A DNA stretch of 64,000 nt. Source: Microbacterium sp. SZ1 (GTDB lineage Bacteria; Actinomycetota; Actinomycetes; Actinomycetales; Microbacteriaceae). Under the pieces are notes generated by a model that worked only from the letters and a program-made list of their open reading frames with translations, made no database searches and was not told the DNA's origin. Positions 1-10,043 of the stretch are shown here, one piece after another; the stretch's first letter is position 1; each line of letters starts with the position of its first letter. Location: NCBI RefSeq assembly GCF_002362255.1, contig NZ_LPVV01000006.1:1-64000 (forward strand), given 5' to 3'. Position numbers and translations under genes: made by a program.

Positions 1-40
1 CCGCAGGGTCCTCTCGTTCTCAGTCGGTACAGACGATCCG

Positions 41-127
41 TCAGTTGCCGGGACCGTAGAGGTCCCAGAGGATCTGCGCGTCGCAGGTCTGCCACCACGG
101 GTCGTCGAAGGGCGGGAACTCGAACAT
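41..127 (-). CDS. small 28-residue protein, unknown function
   Basis: A short reading frame starts at an ATG (127) preceded by a strong Shine-Dalgarno AAGGAG five bases upstream, better than that of many large genes here. The frame can be extended upstream to 250 (69 residues), but the extension has no comparable ribosome site, so I chose the short form. The product opens MFEFPPFDDPWWQ and is rich in Trp, Phe, Asp and Pro, with one Cys and no membrane segment. I do not recognise it. It could be a genuine small protein, a leader peptide, or the tail of regulation for something left of the window. Confidence 0.4.
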   Translation of the reverse strand: MFEFPPFDDPWWQTCDAQILWDLYGPGN

Positions 128-326
128 GAGGACTCCTTGTATCGGATAGCCACCGGTCAGGGTGACGCTGAGCGGCCACGCTCTGCAGCCGGCACTCGGT
201 CCACGGTAGGTCGGCGCCGCAGACCGCTCAATGGATCCAGCGCCGAGCATGCCGATACTCCGGAATGCCTAATTCCCGCCTGATCCGCCGGACAGCACGC
301 TCGCGTCGCCGAAACCCCCGGAAATC

Positions 327-370
327 GCCGAGACCCCCTCCTGCCGACGTCGGCAGAAGGGGGTCTCGGC
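327..370. terminator. 22-bp-arm inverted repeat downstream of purH
   Basis: Arms 327-348 and 349-370 are complementary except for one position and meet with no loop sequence beyond the central GACGTC. It lies 35 bases past the purH stop and probably ends that transcript. A third partial copy of one arm (GGGGTCTCGGCG) follows at 379-390. Confidence 0.6.
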
Positions 371-404
371 GCGAATGAGGGGTCTCGGCGAAGAAATCCC
401 GGAA

Positions 405-2012
405 TCAGTGGAAGAAGTGACGCTCCCCGGTGAAGAACATCGTCACGCCGGCCTTGCGCGCGGCGTCGACGACTTCCTCGTCGCGCACCGATCCGCCCGG
501 CTGCACGATCGCCGTGATGCCAGCGTCGATGAGCACCTGCGGACCGTCCGCGAAGGGGAAGAAGGCGTCGGATGCCGCGACCGACCCGGCCGCGCGATCA
601 CCGGCGCGCTCGACGGCGAGACGGCAGGAGTCCACCCGGTTGACCTGGCCCATGCCGACGCCGACCGTCGCGTTGTCCTTCGCGAGCACGATCGCGTTCG
701 ACTTCACGGCGCGGCAGGCCTTCCACGCGAAGATGAGGTTCTCCATCTCCTCGTCGCTCGGACGCTCGCCCGACACGAGCTCCCAGTTCTTCGCGACCGA
801 GCCGATGTCGTCGGGGAACCGGTCGGCGTCCTGCAGCAGCAATCCGCCCGAGACGAGGCGCACGTCCATCCGCTCCTGCTGCCAGTCGGCGGGCAGCTGC
901 AGCAGACGCAGGTTCTTCTTGGCCTTGAACACCTCGAGCGCGGCCGGCTCGAACGACGGCGCCACGATCACCTCGGTGAAGATGTCCTTGAGGTTCTCGG
1001 CCATCTTCAGGGTGACGGTGCCGTTCGCGGCGATCACACCGCCGTATGCCGAGACCGGGTCGCACTCGTGGGCGCGCAGGTGGGCGCTGGCGATCGGATC
1101 GAGGGCGTTCGGGGCGGTCGTCGCGATACCGCAGGGGTTCGCGTGCTTGATGATCGCCACGGCCGGCTTGACCATGTCGTACGCGGCGCGCAGCGCAGCA
1201 TCTGCGTCGACGTAGTTGTTGTACGACATCTCCTTGCCCTGCAGCTGCGTGGCCTGAGCGATGCCGTGGCCGCCGGATCGCGTGTAGATCGCGCCGCGCT
1301 GGTGCGAGTTCTCGCCGTAGCGGAGCGTCGCGAGCCGCTCGGCCTGGATCGTGAGGTGCGCGGGCAGGTCGTCGCCGTCGCTCAGCGTGCCCTCCGCGAA
1401 CCACGACGCGACGGCGGTGTCGTAGGCCGCCGTGTGGGCGAAGGCGCGCGCCGCGAGCTCGCGCCGCTGGATGAGCCCGGTACCACCCTCTTCGATCGCG
1501 CGGATGATGCCGGGGTACGACTGCGGCGAGACGACGATCGCGACGTTGGCGTGGTTCTTCGCCGCGGCGCGGACCATCGCCGGGCCGCCGATGTCGATCT
1601 GCTCGACGACGTCGTCGCCCTCGGCGCCCGAGGCGACGGTCTCGACGAACGGGTAGAGGTTGACGACGACGAGCTCGAACGGCTCGATGCCGAGCTCGGC
1701 GAGCTGACGCTCATGGTCCTCGAGGCGCAGGTCTGCGAGCACGGCGCCGTGCACCTTCGGGTGCAGCGTCTTCACGCGACCGTCGAGCATCTCGGCGACA
1801 CCCGTCACCGCCGCGACGTCGGTCACGTCGTAGCCCGCGTCCCGGATCGCGGCGGCGGTCGAGCCGGTCGACACGATCTCGACGCCGGCGTCGGCCAGCG
1901 CCTTCGCGAGCACCAGCAGGTCGGTCTTGTCGCTCACCGAGACGAGTGCACGGCGGATGCGGACGGTGTCGCGGTCGCGGTACAACGAGTGGTCGTGGCG
2001 GGGGCCGGCCAT
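405..2012 (-). CDS. purH: bifunctional AICAR transformylase / IMP cyclohydrolase PurH
   Basis: Catalyses the last two steps of purine biosynthesis: formylation of AICAR with 10-formyl-THF, then ring closure to IMP. The 535-residue product has the usual length. The N-terminal MGS-like cyclohydrolase fold begins around residue 20 ([21 protein letters not shown]). The transformylase part carries the KHANPCGIA motif. The ATG at 2012 was chosen because AAGGAG sits 6 bases upstream and the N-terminus then matches the family; an open frame extends 94 codons further but reads through the purN coding region. It lies 55 bases behind purN and is transcribed with it. The spacer contains a short direct repeat (CTGCGAGAG twice, 2025-2053). 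Confidence 0.96.
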   Translation of the reverse strand: MAGPRHDHSLYRDRDTVRIRRALVSVSDKTDLLVLAKALADAGVEIVSTGSTAAAIRDAGYDVTDVAAVTGVAEMLDGRVKTLHPKVHGAVLADLRLEDHERQLAELGIEPFELVVVNLYPFVETVASGAEGDDVVEQIDIGGPAMVRAAAKNHANVAIVVSPQSYPGIIRAIEEGGTGLIQRRELAARAFAHTAAYDTAVASWFAEGTLSDGDDLPAHLTIQAERLATLRYGENSHQRGAIYTRSGGHGIAQATQLQGKEMSYNNYVDADAALRAAYDMVKPAVAIIKHANPCGIATTAPNALDPIASAHLRAHECDPVSAYGGVIAANGTVTLKMAENLKDIFTEVIVAPSFEPAALEVFKAKKNLRLLQLPADWQQERMDVRLVSGGLLLQDADRFPDDIGSVAKNWELVSGERPSDEEMENLIFAWKACRAVKSNAIVLAKDNATVGVGMGQVNRVDSCRLAVERAGDRAAGSVAASDAFFPFADGPQVLIDAGITAIVQPGGSVRDEEVVDAARKAGVTMFFTGERHFFH

Positions 2013-2067
2013 GAGGTGCTCCTTCTGCGAGAGATCGTGATGCTGCGAGAGGTCGTGCGTGATGGGT

Positions 2068-2649
2068 TCAGGAGGTGAGCGACAGCTCACCGGTCGCGAT
2101 GCGGCGCACCACGTCGATGAGCAGGCGCCGCTCGACGGGCTTGATGCGCTCGTGGAGGGTGTGCTCGGTGTCGCCGTCGAGCACCGGCACGCGCTCTTGA
2201 GCGAGGATGGGGCCGGTGTCGACGCCGTCGTCGACGACGATGACGCTCGCGCCGGTCTCGGAGACACCTGCGGCCAGCGCATCGCGCACGCCATGGGCTC
2301 CGGGGAACTCGGGCAGGTACGCGGGGTGCGTGTTGATGAGGCGCGGTGAGTACGCGGCGACCAGGTCGTGCGGCAGCAGTCGCATCAGACCGCTCAGCAC
2401 CACGAGGTCGGGGCTCCAGACGGCGAGCTGGTTCCCCAGCTCCTCTCCCCAGGCCTCCCGGCTCTCGTGCTCGTGCCACGGGACGGTGAAGCTGGGGATT
2501 CCGAACTCCTCGGCGTGCGCGAGACCGTCGGCCTGCCGGTCGGCTCCGACGACGACGACCCGTGCGGGGAAATCGGGGTCACGAGCGGCCTCGAGAAGGG
2601 CACGAAGATTCGAGCCGGTGCCCGAGATGAGAACGGCGACCGTGAGCAC
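2068..2649 (-). CDS. purN: phosphoribosylglycinamide formyltransferase PurN
   Basis: Transfers a formyl group from 10-formyl-THF to GAR, the third step of purine biosynthesis. The 193 residues are a normal family length. Visible are the phosphate-binding GTGSNLRAL (10-18) and the catalytic triad Asn106, His108 and Asp144 ([13 protein letters not shown]), in the same numbering as the E. coli enzyme. The start is GTG. A -10-like TAGACT (2661-2656) ends exactly 6 bases before it, so a leaderless mRNA is likely. It sits 43 bases after the DUF6350 gene and before purH, an arrangement common in actinobacteria. Confidence 0.96.
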   Translation of the reverse strand: MLTVAVLISGTGSNLRALLEAARDPDFPARVVVVGADRQADGLAHAEEFGIPSFTVPWHEHESREAWGEELGNQLAVWSPDLVVLSGLMRLLPHDLVAAYSPRLINTHPAYLPEFPGAHGVRDALAAGVSETGASVIVVDDGVDTGPILAQERVPVLDGDTEHTLHERIKPVERRLLIDVVRRIATGELSLTS

Positions 2650-2692
2650 GCGCCCAGTCTACCCGGGGCCTCGCACCACCCCCGACCGCGAG

Positions 2693-4102
2693 TCAGGCGA
2701 GCGGATCGGCGGGATCCCGGCGCGGCAGACGGAATCCTGCCGGGTCCCCGGAGGGGTCGGGATCGGTCGACGACGAGCGGTTCTGGTCCTCCCACGCGCG
2801 ACGGTCGGAGTCGTCCCACGAGATCGCGACTCCGTCGTCGGAAGAGGGGTCGGATGCCGTCATCGCAGCCATCCACCGGTCGGTGCGCTCCTCGGCGACC
2901 TCGTCGCGGTGGCGGGGAGACAGCAGCAGGATCGCCGCACCCAGCATCACCTCTCCGCCCAGCGCGAGCGCGAACGGAAGCGGTGCGGGTCCGGCTTCCG
3001 TGAGGCGGCCCGGCCCGATCGACCCCGAGGCGAGGACGGCGGCGAGGGCCGCCACGATGGCCGTCACGACGCCCACACCGACCGCGATGACCGCACGAGG
3101 GGCAGTGTGTAGCGGGGTCCCCTCCCACACGAGTCGCGAGCGCACGGCCCATCCGGCGAACGCGCCGGCGCCGATCGGGAGCAGCACGACGATCAGCATC
3201 CAGATCGTGGTGTTCTCGGGGAGCAGTCCGAACACGGGGATACCCGGCACGATTCCAAGCTGCGTGCCGGCGGGTGAGACGGCCGAGCCCACACCCACCG
3301 AGAATCCGGGGCCGGCGATCCACGACGTGGCCCACACGAGCATCGTGGGCAGGTAGGCGAGCTGGCCGAGGGTGATCACGGTGGCGCCGAGGCCGTCCAC
3401 CCGTGCCGCCTGGAACAGGGCGACGACCTCGCCTCCTCTGACGAGCGTGAGGATCGCGAGCGCGAGTCCGGCGATCGCGGTGATCGTCACGACGGCGAAC
3501 GCCCCTCCACGAGCGATGGAAGCCGGCACCGGACCCCAGCCGCCCCACGAGTCGACGACGTCGTGCACCCGGTCGACGATGCCCCCGTCGCCGTCCTGCC
3601 AGGCGATGCGCACCGCGCCGACGGACGCGCCCACCAGGTACACCGCCGGAGGCAGGGCGATGGCGAGGAGCAGCGGCGTCTCGGCGGCGGCGATGCGGCC
3701 CGTGAAAGCGACAGCCGCCGCGATCACCGCCATGGCCACGGTGCCGGAGGCGACGCCGAGCACCCACGCTCCAGCTCGGGCGGCACGCGCGCCGGAGCGC
3801 GCGGCGAACAGCAGGGTGAACAGGAGGAAGGCGAGCGGTGTCACCGACAGCGTGAAGACCGCGGCATCCGGGGCGACGCCCGCAGCCCGCAGGACCTCGG
3901 TGCCGATCTCGATGTCGACGGGAGCGCCGTGGCCGTACTGCCACAGGGTGCCGGCGAGCGGCCACAGCGCTCCCCAGTCGGCCGTCGCACCGAACGCCAG
4001 CGTCCAGAGCAGGGTGAGCGGCGCCAGAAGCGCCGCGAGCCCGACGGCCGCCGCGATGGCGGCGTCGAAAGCGGCGAGGAGCGCGACGAGGAGGCGTTGC
4101 AT
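2693..4102 (-). CDS. DUF6350 family multi-pass membrane protein
   Basis: A 469-residue integral membrane protein with about ten hydrophobic segments and a hydrophilic acidic C-terminal tail of about 70 residues. Genes of this family (DUF6350, as I recall it) regularly precede purN-purH in actinobacteria, but no function is established. The start at 4102 gives a classic N-terminus, MQRLLVALLAAFDAAIAAA. It is divergent from the purine permease, with 91 bases between the two starts. A link to purine metabolism is suggested only by position. Confidence 0.8.
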   Translation of the reverse strand: MQRLLVALLAAFDAAIAAAVGLAALLAPLTLLWTLAFGATADWGALWPLAGTLWQYGHGAPVDIEIGTEVLRAAGVAPDAAVFTLSVTPLAFLLFTLLFAARSGARAARAGAWVLGVASGTVAMAVIAAAVAFTGRIAAAETPLLLAIALPPAVYLVGASVGAVRIAWQDGDGGIVDRVHDVVDSWGGWGPVPASIARGGAFAVVTITAIAGLALAILTLVRGGEVVALFQAARVDGLGATVITLGQLAYLPTMLVWATSWIAGPGFSVGVGSAVSPAGTQLGIVPGIPVFGLLPENTTIWMLIVVLLPIGAGAFAGWAVRSRLVWEGTPLHTAPRAVIAVGVGVVTAIVAALAAVLASGSIGPGRLTEAGPAPLPFALALGGEVMLGAAILLLSPRHRDEVAEERTDRWMAAMTASDPSSDDGVAISWDDSDRRAWEDQNRSSSTDPDPSGDPAGFRLPRRDPADPLA

Positions 4103-4193
4103 GACGTTTCGAGACTACGACGAGAAGCCCGCCGTCGCCCGCGGGCGCGCGCGAGGCGGCGGACGCGATATCGTCTCCTCCGGAGGTTTCCCG

Positions 4194-5651
4194 ATGTCAA
4201 CTGCCCCGTCCCTCACCGCCTCGAAGACCGAACCGGCGAGCGCGCTCGACCGCTTCTTCGAGATCAGCAAGCGCGGTTCCACCCTCGGCACCGAGATCCG
4301 AGGTGGTCTGGTGACGTTCGTCACCATGGCCTACATCGTGATCCTCAACCCGATCATCCTGTCCGGTTCCGCCGACGTCGCCGGGAACTCGCTCGACTTC
4401 AGCGCCGTCGGCGCCGCCACGGCCCTCACCGCCGGCATCATGACGATCCTCTTCGGTGTCATCACGCGTCTGCCGTTCGGCTTCGCTGCTGGTCTCGGCA
4501 TCAACGCGTTCGTCGCGTTCTCGGTCGTCGGCCAGGTCACGTGGCCCGAGGCCATGGCGCTCGTGATGATCAACGGTGTCGTGATCGTGCTGCTCGCCGT
4601 CACCGGCCTGCGCAAGATGATCTTCGACGCCGTGCCGTTCCAGCTCAAGATCGCGATCACGGTCGGCATCGGTCTGTTCATCGCCTTCATCGGCTTCGTG
4701 AACTCCGGCTTCGTCACCGCGACCGGTTCGGCATCCCCGCCCGTCGGCCTGGGCGTCGGCGGATCCGTCGCCACCGTCCCGACGGTGCTGTTCATCGTGA
4801 CCCTGATCGTCACCGGCATCCTCGTGGCACGCAAGGTCAAGGGCGGGCTGCTCATCGGCCTCGTCTCGGGCACCGTGCTCGCCGTGATCGTCGAGGCGAT
4901 CTGGCACCTGGGCGCCGCCGCCGACGGCAACGCGGGCGGGTGGGGCCTCACGGTGCCCGAACTCTCGGGTGCGCCGTTCAGCCTGCCGGACCTGAGCCTG
5001 GTCGGTGCCGTCGACTTCGGCTTCGACCTGAGCAAGGTCAGCCTCGTCGCGATCGTCATGATCGTCTTCACGCTCGTGTTCTCGAACTTCTTCGACGCCA
5101 TGGGCACCATGACCGGCCTCGCCAAGGAGGCCGACCTGGCCGACGAGAAGGGCGACTTCCCCCGCATCAAGTCGGCGCTGGTCGTCGAGGGCGTCGGCGC
5201 GATCGTCGGCGGCGGAACCTCGTCGTCGTCGAGCACCGTGTTCATCGAGTCGGGCGCAGGCATCGGCGAGGGCGCTCGCACCGGATTCGCGAACGTCATC
5301 ACCGGCGCGATGTTCCTGCTGGCGATGTTCCTCACGCCGCTCACCTCGATCGTGCCGACCGAGATCGCGGCCGCGGCGCTCGTGATCGTTGGTGCGATGA
5401 TGATGGCTCAGATCAAGTACATCGATCTCACGGACTTCAGCGTGCTGCTGCCGGTCTTCCTCACGGTCACGGTGATGCCGCTCACCTACTCGATCGCGAA
5501 CGGCATCGGCGCGGGCTTCGTGAGCTGGGTGCTCGTGCAGGCCCTCTCCGGCAAGGCGAAGCGCATCAGCCCGCTGCTGTGGATCGTCGCGGCAGGGTTC
5601 GTGCTCTTCTTCGCCCGCGGCCCGATCGAGGCGCTGTTCGGCGTCGCCTGA
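4194..5651 (+). CDS. NCS2 / AzgA-type purine nucleobase permease
   Basis: A 485-residue, roughly 14-TM transporter of the AzgA branch of the NCS2 superfamily, which imports adenine, guanine or hypoxanthine by proton symport. The sequence shows the AzgA hallmarks TEIRGGLVTFVTMAYI near the N-terminus and NFFDAMGTMTGLA in the middle. CGGAGG lies 7 bases before the ATG at 4194 and fixes the start; the frame is open further upstream but overlaps the divergent gene. Its place opposite the purine genes suggests salvage of bases. The exact substrate cannot be told from sequence. Confidence 0.9.
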   Translation: MSTAPSLTASKTEPASALDRFFEISKRGSTLGTEIRGGLVTFVTMAYIVILNPIILSGSADVAGNSLDFSAVGAATALTAGIMTILFGVITRLPFGFAAGLGINAFVAFSVVGQVTWPEAMALVMINGVVIVLLAVTGLRKMIFDAVPFQLKIAITVGIGLFIAFIGFVNSGFVTATGSASPPVGLGVGGSVATVPTVLFIVTLIVTGILVARKVKGGLLIGLVSGTVLAVIVEAIWHLGAAADGNAGGWGLTVPELSGAPFSLPDLSLVGAVDFGFDLSKVSLVAIVMIVFTLVFSNFFDAMGTMTGLAKEADLADEKGDFPRIKSALVVEGVGAIVGGGTSSSSSTVFIESGAGIGEGARTGFANVITGAMFLLAMFLTPLTSIVPTEIAAAALVIVGAMMMAQIKYIDLTDFSVLLPVFLTVTVMPLTYSIANGIGAGFVSWVLVQALSGKAKRISPLLWIVAAGFVLFFARGPIEALFGVA

Positions 5652-5660
5652 TCCGCGACG

Positions 5661-5700
5661 ACGAAGAGGGGCGGATGCTGCGGCATCCGCCCCTCTTCGT
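5661..5700. terminator. perfect 18-bp hairpin after the purine permease
   Basis: Arms 5661-5678 and 5683-5700 are perfectly complementary around a TGCG loop. The stem carries GGGGCGGATGC, the core shared with hairpins at 52646 and 58581. There is no clear T-tract. Confidence 0.75.
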
Positions 5701-5733
5701 GTCTGCACGCCGCAGATCGCGGCACCGGGGCAT

Positions 5734-5769
5734 GAGAAAGGCCCCGGGGTGGAGCCCGGGGCCTTCTCG
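5734..5769. terminator. hairpin terminator downstream of sucD
   Basis: GAGAA(A)GGCCCCGGG pairs with CCCGGGGCCTTCTC around a short loop, with one bulged A. It lies just past the sucD stop and reads best as the sucCD terminator. Confidence 0.75.
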
Positions 5770-5783
5770 AACAGCTTAGCGCG

Positions 5784-6698
<915 letters not shown>

Positions 6699-6704
6699 TC
6701 AGTC

Positions 6705-7871
6705 TCAGGCGTTGGCGAGCTCGGCGGCCTTGTCGGCGCCCTCGTCCATCGTGGCGGCCAGGGTGACGAGCGGGTGCGCGTACTCCGCGAGGATCGCGCG
6801 ACCCTCCTCGACGCGGTTGCCGTCGAGGCGCACGACGAGCGGCTTGGAGGCCGCGGAGCCGAGGGTCTCGAGGGCGCCCTTGATGCCGTTCGCGACGGCG
6901 TCGCAGGCGGTGATGCCGCCGAAGACGTTCACGAAGACGCTCTTGACCTGCGGGTCGCCGAGAATGACATCGAGGCCGTTGGCCATGACCTCTGCCGAGG
7001 CTCCCCCACCGATGTCGAGGAAGTTCGCCGGCTTGACGCCGTTGTGATTCTCGCCGGCGTAGGCGACGACATCGAGCGTCGACATGACGAGCCCGGCGCC
7101 GTTGCCGATGATGCCGACCTCGCCGTCGAGCTTCACGTAGTTGAGGCCCGACTTCTTGGCCTTGGCCTCGAGCGGGTCGGCGGCGTCCTTGTCCTCGAGC
7201 TCCTCGTGCTCCGGGTGACGGATCTCAGAGGCGTTGTCGTCGAGCGTGACCTTGCCGTCGAGGGCGATGATGTCGCCCTCCTCGGTGCGGACGAGCGGGT
7301 TGACCTCGACGAGAGTCGCGTCCTCGCCCTTGTAGACGTCGAACAGCTTCACGAAGACGTCGGAGACCTTCTCGACGAGGTCCTCGGGGAAGTTCGCCGC
7401 GCGGGCGATCTCGACGGCCTTCTCCTTGTCGATACCCGTGAGCGGGTTGACCTCGACGCGTGCCAGGGCCTCGGGACGCTCGACCGCGAGCTCCTCGATC
7501 TCCATACCGCCCTCGACCGAGCAGAGGCTCAGGTACGAGCGGTTGGCGCGGTCGAGCAGCACGGAGAAGTAGAACTCCTCGGCGATGCGCGCACCCTGCG
7601 CGACCATGACGCGCTTGACCACGTGGCCCTTGATGTCGAGACCGAGGATGGCCTTGGCCGCCTCGTACGCCTCGTCGGGGGTCTTGGCGACCTTGACGCC
7701 GCCCGCCTTGCCACGGCCGCCGGTCTTCACCTGAGCCTTGACGACGACCACTCCGCCGATCTTCTCGGCCGCCGCCCTCACCTCCTCAGGGGTGTCCGCG
7801 ACGATGCCGGCGAGGACCGGCACTCCGTACTTCTCGAAAACGTCTCGTGCCTGGTACTCGTACAGATCCAC
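6705..7871 (-). CDS. sucC: succinyl-CoA ligase, beta subunit
   Basis: The ADP-forming beta subunit (388 residues) has an ATP-grasp nucleotide-binding N-terminus ([18 protein letters not shown]) and a CoA-ligase C-terminal half containing [14 protein letters not shown]. It pairs with SucD downstream to interconvert succinyl-CoA and succinate with substrate-level phosphorylation. Translation starts at GTG (7871), preceded by GAAGGA. The 140-base upstream region holds overlapping palindromes at 7907-7926 and a possible -10 TAGGCT at 7942-7937, so transcription is probably controlled by a DNA-binding regulator. Confidence 0.97.
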   Translation of the reverse strand: MDLYEYQARDVFEKYGVPVLAGIVADTPEEVRAAAEKIGGVVVVKAQVKTGGRGKAGGVKVAKTPDEAYEAAKAILGLDIKGHVVKRVMVAQGARIAEEFYFSVLLDRANRSYLSLCSVEGGMEIEELAVERPEALARVEVNPLTGIDKEKAVEIARAANFPEDLVEKVSDVFVKLFDVYKGEDATLVEVNPLVRTEEGDIIALDGKVTLDDNASEIRHPEHEELEDKDAADPLEAKAKKSGLNYVKLDGEVGIIGNGAGLVMSTLDVVAYAGENHNGVKPANFLDIGGGASAEVMANGLDVILGDPQVKSVFVNVFGGITACDAVANGIKGALETLGSAASKPLVVRLDGNRVEEGRAILAEYAHPLVTLAATMDEGADKAAELANA

Positions 7872-7906
7872 TGTGGTTCCTTCACTGGGCTGCTGTCTGG
7901 TAATTC

Positions 7907-7926
7907 TCTCGATGTCGAGACATCGA
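7907..7926. promoter_or_regulatory. two overlapping palindromes in the sucC leader
   Basis: TCTCGA-TG-TCGAGA (7907-7920) overlaps TCGATGTC-GA-GACATCGA (7909-7926). Both lie between a possible -10 TAGGCT (7942-7937, reverse strand) and the sucC start, about where transcription would begin. The first resembles the TCTTGAYRTCAAGA-type palindrome that I recall ahead of central-metabolism genes in actinobacteria. The regulator is not identified. Confidence 0.5.
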
Positions 7927-7999
7927 CCAGTCCCCCAGCCTACTACCTCGGCCTGAGCGCCCCGGAGCGCGGAAACCGCTGGCGCGCGCTCGGAGGTTC

Positions 8000-8005
8000 T
8001 AGGCT
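8000..8005 (+). promoter_or_regulatory. -10 box of the leaderless tetR gene
   Basis: TAGGCT is followed by exactly 6 bases and then the ATG at 8012, so transcription would begin at or next to the start codon. The GGAGG at 7992-7996 is too far from the start to be its ribosome site. Confidence 0.5.
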
Positions 8006-8011
8006 TTCGCT

Positions 8012-8674
8012 ATGCGAGACTTCTCCGATTCGCGCGACGCCGTCGTCGCCGCAGCACTCGAGCTCTTCCAGGCGCAGGGCTTCGACCAGACCTCCGTGGA
8101 GCAGATCGCGAAGGCCGCCGGGGTCTCCCGCTCGACGTTCTTCCGCCAGTTCGGCGGCAAGGAGGACGTCGTGTTCGCCGACCACGAGGTCATGCTCGGC
8201 CAGCTCCGCGAGTATCTCGCCGAGGGGCACGACGACCCGTGGGGCGCCGTCTGCGCGGCATCCGAGTCGGTCTTCGCGCATTTCGCCCGCGACCCGGAGC
8301 TGGCCCGCCGCCGCTATCAGGTGGTGCGCCAGGTGCCGGTGCTGCGCGAGCGCGAGATCATCACGGTCTTCCGATACGAGCGCCTCTTCGACGACTACCT
8401 GCGCACCGCGTTGCCCGGAGTGGACCCGCTGGATGCCGTCGGCTTCGCCGCCCTGGTCACCGCAGTGCACAACCACGTGCTGCGGCAGCTGCTCCGCGGC
8501 AAGAAGAAGGTGCCGCTGTCGACGCTGCAGACCGCCCTCGCCGACGCACGGCGTCGCTACGGCGTGCCGGCGGAGGCGGAGACGGGCGCACCCGACGACG
8601 TCGTGGTCGCCGTCTTCCCCCGGTCGATGCCGGTTGCGGAGATCACCCGCCGCCTTCGCTCGCAGCTGGACTGA
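8012..8674 (+). CDS. TetR/AcrR family transcriptional regulator
   Basis: A 220-residue one-component repressor. The helix-turn-helix is around residues 27-47 (TSVEQIAKAAGVSRSTFF), followed by a diverged all-helical ligand-binding domain typical of TetR proteins. It is followed 96 bases later, in the same direction, by an acyl-CoA dehydrogenase with an imperfect inverted repeat in its promoter. The simplest reading is a repressor of fatty or dicarboxylic acid catabolism that responds to an acyl-CoA, but the ligand is inference. Confidence 0.9.
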   Translation: MRDFSDSRDAVVAAALELFQAQGFDQTSVEQIAKAAGVSRSTFFRQFGGKEDVVFADHEVMLGQLREYLAEGHDDPWGAVCAASESVFAHFARDPELARRRYQVVRQVPVLREREIITVFRYERLFDDYLRTALPGVDPLDAVGFAALVTAVHNHVLRQLLRGKKKVPLSTLQTALADARRRYGVPAEAETGAPDDVVVAVFPRSMPVAEITRRLRSQLD

Positions 8675-8727
8675 CTCGCGGGCTTCGCGCACCGCCCGGC
8701 GCTTCGCTCGCTCGCCTTCGTGAAACC

Positions 8728-8750
8728 GAGTACCGAGGAGTACGATACTC
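8728..8750 (+). promoter_or_regulatory. candidate TetR operator over the acyl-CoA dehydrogenase promoter
   Basis: GAGTAC (8728-8733) and ATACTC (8745-8750) form inverted arms with one mismatch. A second GAGTAC (8738-8743) makes a 10-base direct repeat. A -10-like TACGAT (8741-8746) lies inside. The ATG of the next gene is 20 bases downstream, after GAAGGAG. Confidence 0.45.
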
Positions 8751-8770
8751 AGGTCCACGAAGGAGTCCCC

Positions 8771-10006
8771 ATGAGCACTGCAGCCTCCCCCCTCCCCGGC
8801 GAGCGCGTCGCCTCGTACGACATCACCGCCCGACAGGACAGCGACTACTACGCGGTCTTCGCCGACATCCCGGATGCCGACCGCGCGGCCTGGGACCGCG
8901 CGAAGGCGTACATCGACGAGGTCGGGCCGCAGATGGCCGACGCCTGGGACCGCGCCGAGTACCCGCTCGACGCCGCCCGCCGCATGGGCGAGATGGACCT
9001 CGTCGTGGACGGGATCGACCATCCGTCTCTCACGCACCTCTCTCCGCTCGCGGCGGGGCTGGTGAACATGGAGATCTCCCGGGGCGACGGATCGCTCGGC
9101 ACCGTGCTCGCCGTGCAGGGCGGTCTCGCACTGCGCACTCTCGCACTGTTCGGCTCGCCCGCACAGCAGGAGCGCTGGCTGACGGCACTCGCCGACGGCT
9201 CCGTGCTGGGCTCGTTCGCCCTGACCGAGCCCGACCACGGCTCCGACTCCGTGTCGCTCGAGACGGTCGCCCGTCGCGACGGCGACGAGTGGGTCCTCCG
9301 TGGCGCGAAGAAGTGGATCGGCAACGGCGCCTCCGGCGGCATCACGTTCGTCTGGGCGCGCGTCGACGACGAGTCGGACGAGGGGCACGGCTCGGTGCGG
9401 TGCTTCCTCGTGGAGCAGGAGACGCCCGGATACGCGGGCACGGCGATCCGGGGCAAGGCATCGCTGCGAGCGATCCACCAGGCGCACATCCGCCTCGACG
9501 ACGTTCGCGTGCCGCTCGACGCCGTGCTCCCGGGAACGAAGAGCTTCAAGGACGCGTCCACCGTCCTCTACGCGACGCGCTCCGGCGTCGCCTGGTCGGC
9601 CCTCGGCCACGCGACCGCCTGCTACGAGGCCGCCCTCGCCTACGCCAAGACGCGGGTGCAGTTCGGCAAGCCTCTCGCCGGGTTCCAGATGGTGCAGGAG
9701 CGGCTGACGCACATGCTCGAGGACCTCACCGCGATGCAGCTGTACTGCCGCCGCCTGGCCGACCTCGAAACGGCGGGCGAGCTCCGGCCCACACAGGCGT
9801 CGCTCGCGAAGTTCCACAACACCCGCGCGGCGCGGCGGGTGGCGGCGACCGCGCGCGATCTGCTCGGCGGCAACGGCATCCTGCTGGAGTACGGCGTGAT
9901 GCAGCACATGGCAGACATCGAGGCCATCCACACCTACGAGGGCACCGAGAGCGTGCAGGCCCTGCTTCTCGGCCGTGACATCACCGGGAAGAGCGCGTTC
10001 GCCTGA
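8771..10006 (+). CDS. acyl-CoA dehydrogenase, glutaryl-CoA-dehydrogenase-like
   Basis: A 411-residue FAD-dependent acyl-CoA dehydrogenase. FAD and substrate segments are visible: SFALTEPDHGSDS, the KKWIGNG loop, RVQFGKPLAGFQMVQ and LLGGNGI. The catalytic base is Glu390 in HTYEGTES, the position used by glutaryl-CoA dehydrogenase and its relatives rather than that of medium-chain enzymes. The start at 8771 follows GAAGGAG by 5 bases. Substrate could be glutaryl-CoA or another short acyl-CoA. It is probably controlled by the TetR protein upstream. A small GC hairpin (10010-10025) follows the stop. Confidence 0.9.
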   Translation: MSTAASPLPGERVASYDITARQDSDYYAVFADIPDADRAAWDRAKAYIDEVGPQMADAWDRAEYPLDAARRMGEMDLVVDGIDHPSLTHLSPLAAGLVNMEISRGDGSLGTVLAVQGGLALRTLALFGSPAQQERWLTALADGSVLGSFALTEPDHGSDSVSLETVARRDGDEWVLRGAKKWIGNGASGGITFVWARVDDESDEGHGSVRCFLVEQETPGYAGTAIRGKASLRAIHQAHIRLDDVRVPLDAVLPGTKSFKDASTVLYATRSGVAWSALGHATACYEAALAYAKTRVQFGKPLAGFQMVQERLTHMLEDLTAMQLYCRRLADLETAGELRPTQASLAKFHNTRAARRVAATARDLLGGNGILLEYGVMQHMADIEAIHTYEGTESVQALLLGRDITGKSAFA

Positions 10007-10009
10007 CCC

Positions 10010-10025
10010 CTCGCCCGAGGGCGAG
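10010..10025. terminator. short hairpin between convergent genes
   Basis: CTCGCCC-GA-GGGCGAG forms a 7-bp stem directly after the acyl-CoA dehydrogenase stop. It is too short for confidence. Confidence 0.3.
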
Positions 10026-10043
10026 CGACATGCGACGGATGCG

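Noticed and set aside
375-2078. 567-codon forward frame opposite purH
   Set aside because: Antisense shadow of a well-supported gene, with low-complexity Arg/Asp/Val composition.
7943-9931. 662-codon reverse frame opposite tetR and the acyl-CoA dehydrogenase
   Set aside because: Antisense shadow without motifs or ribosome site.
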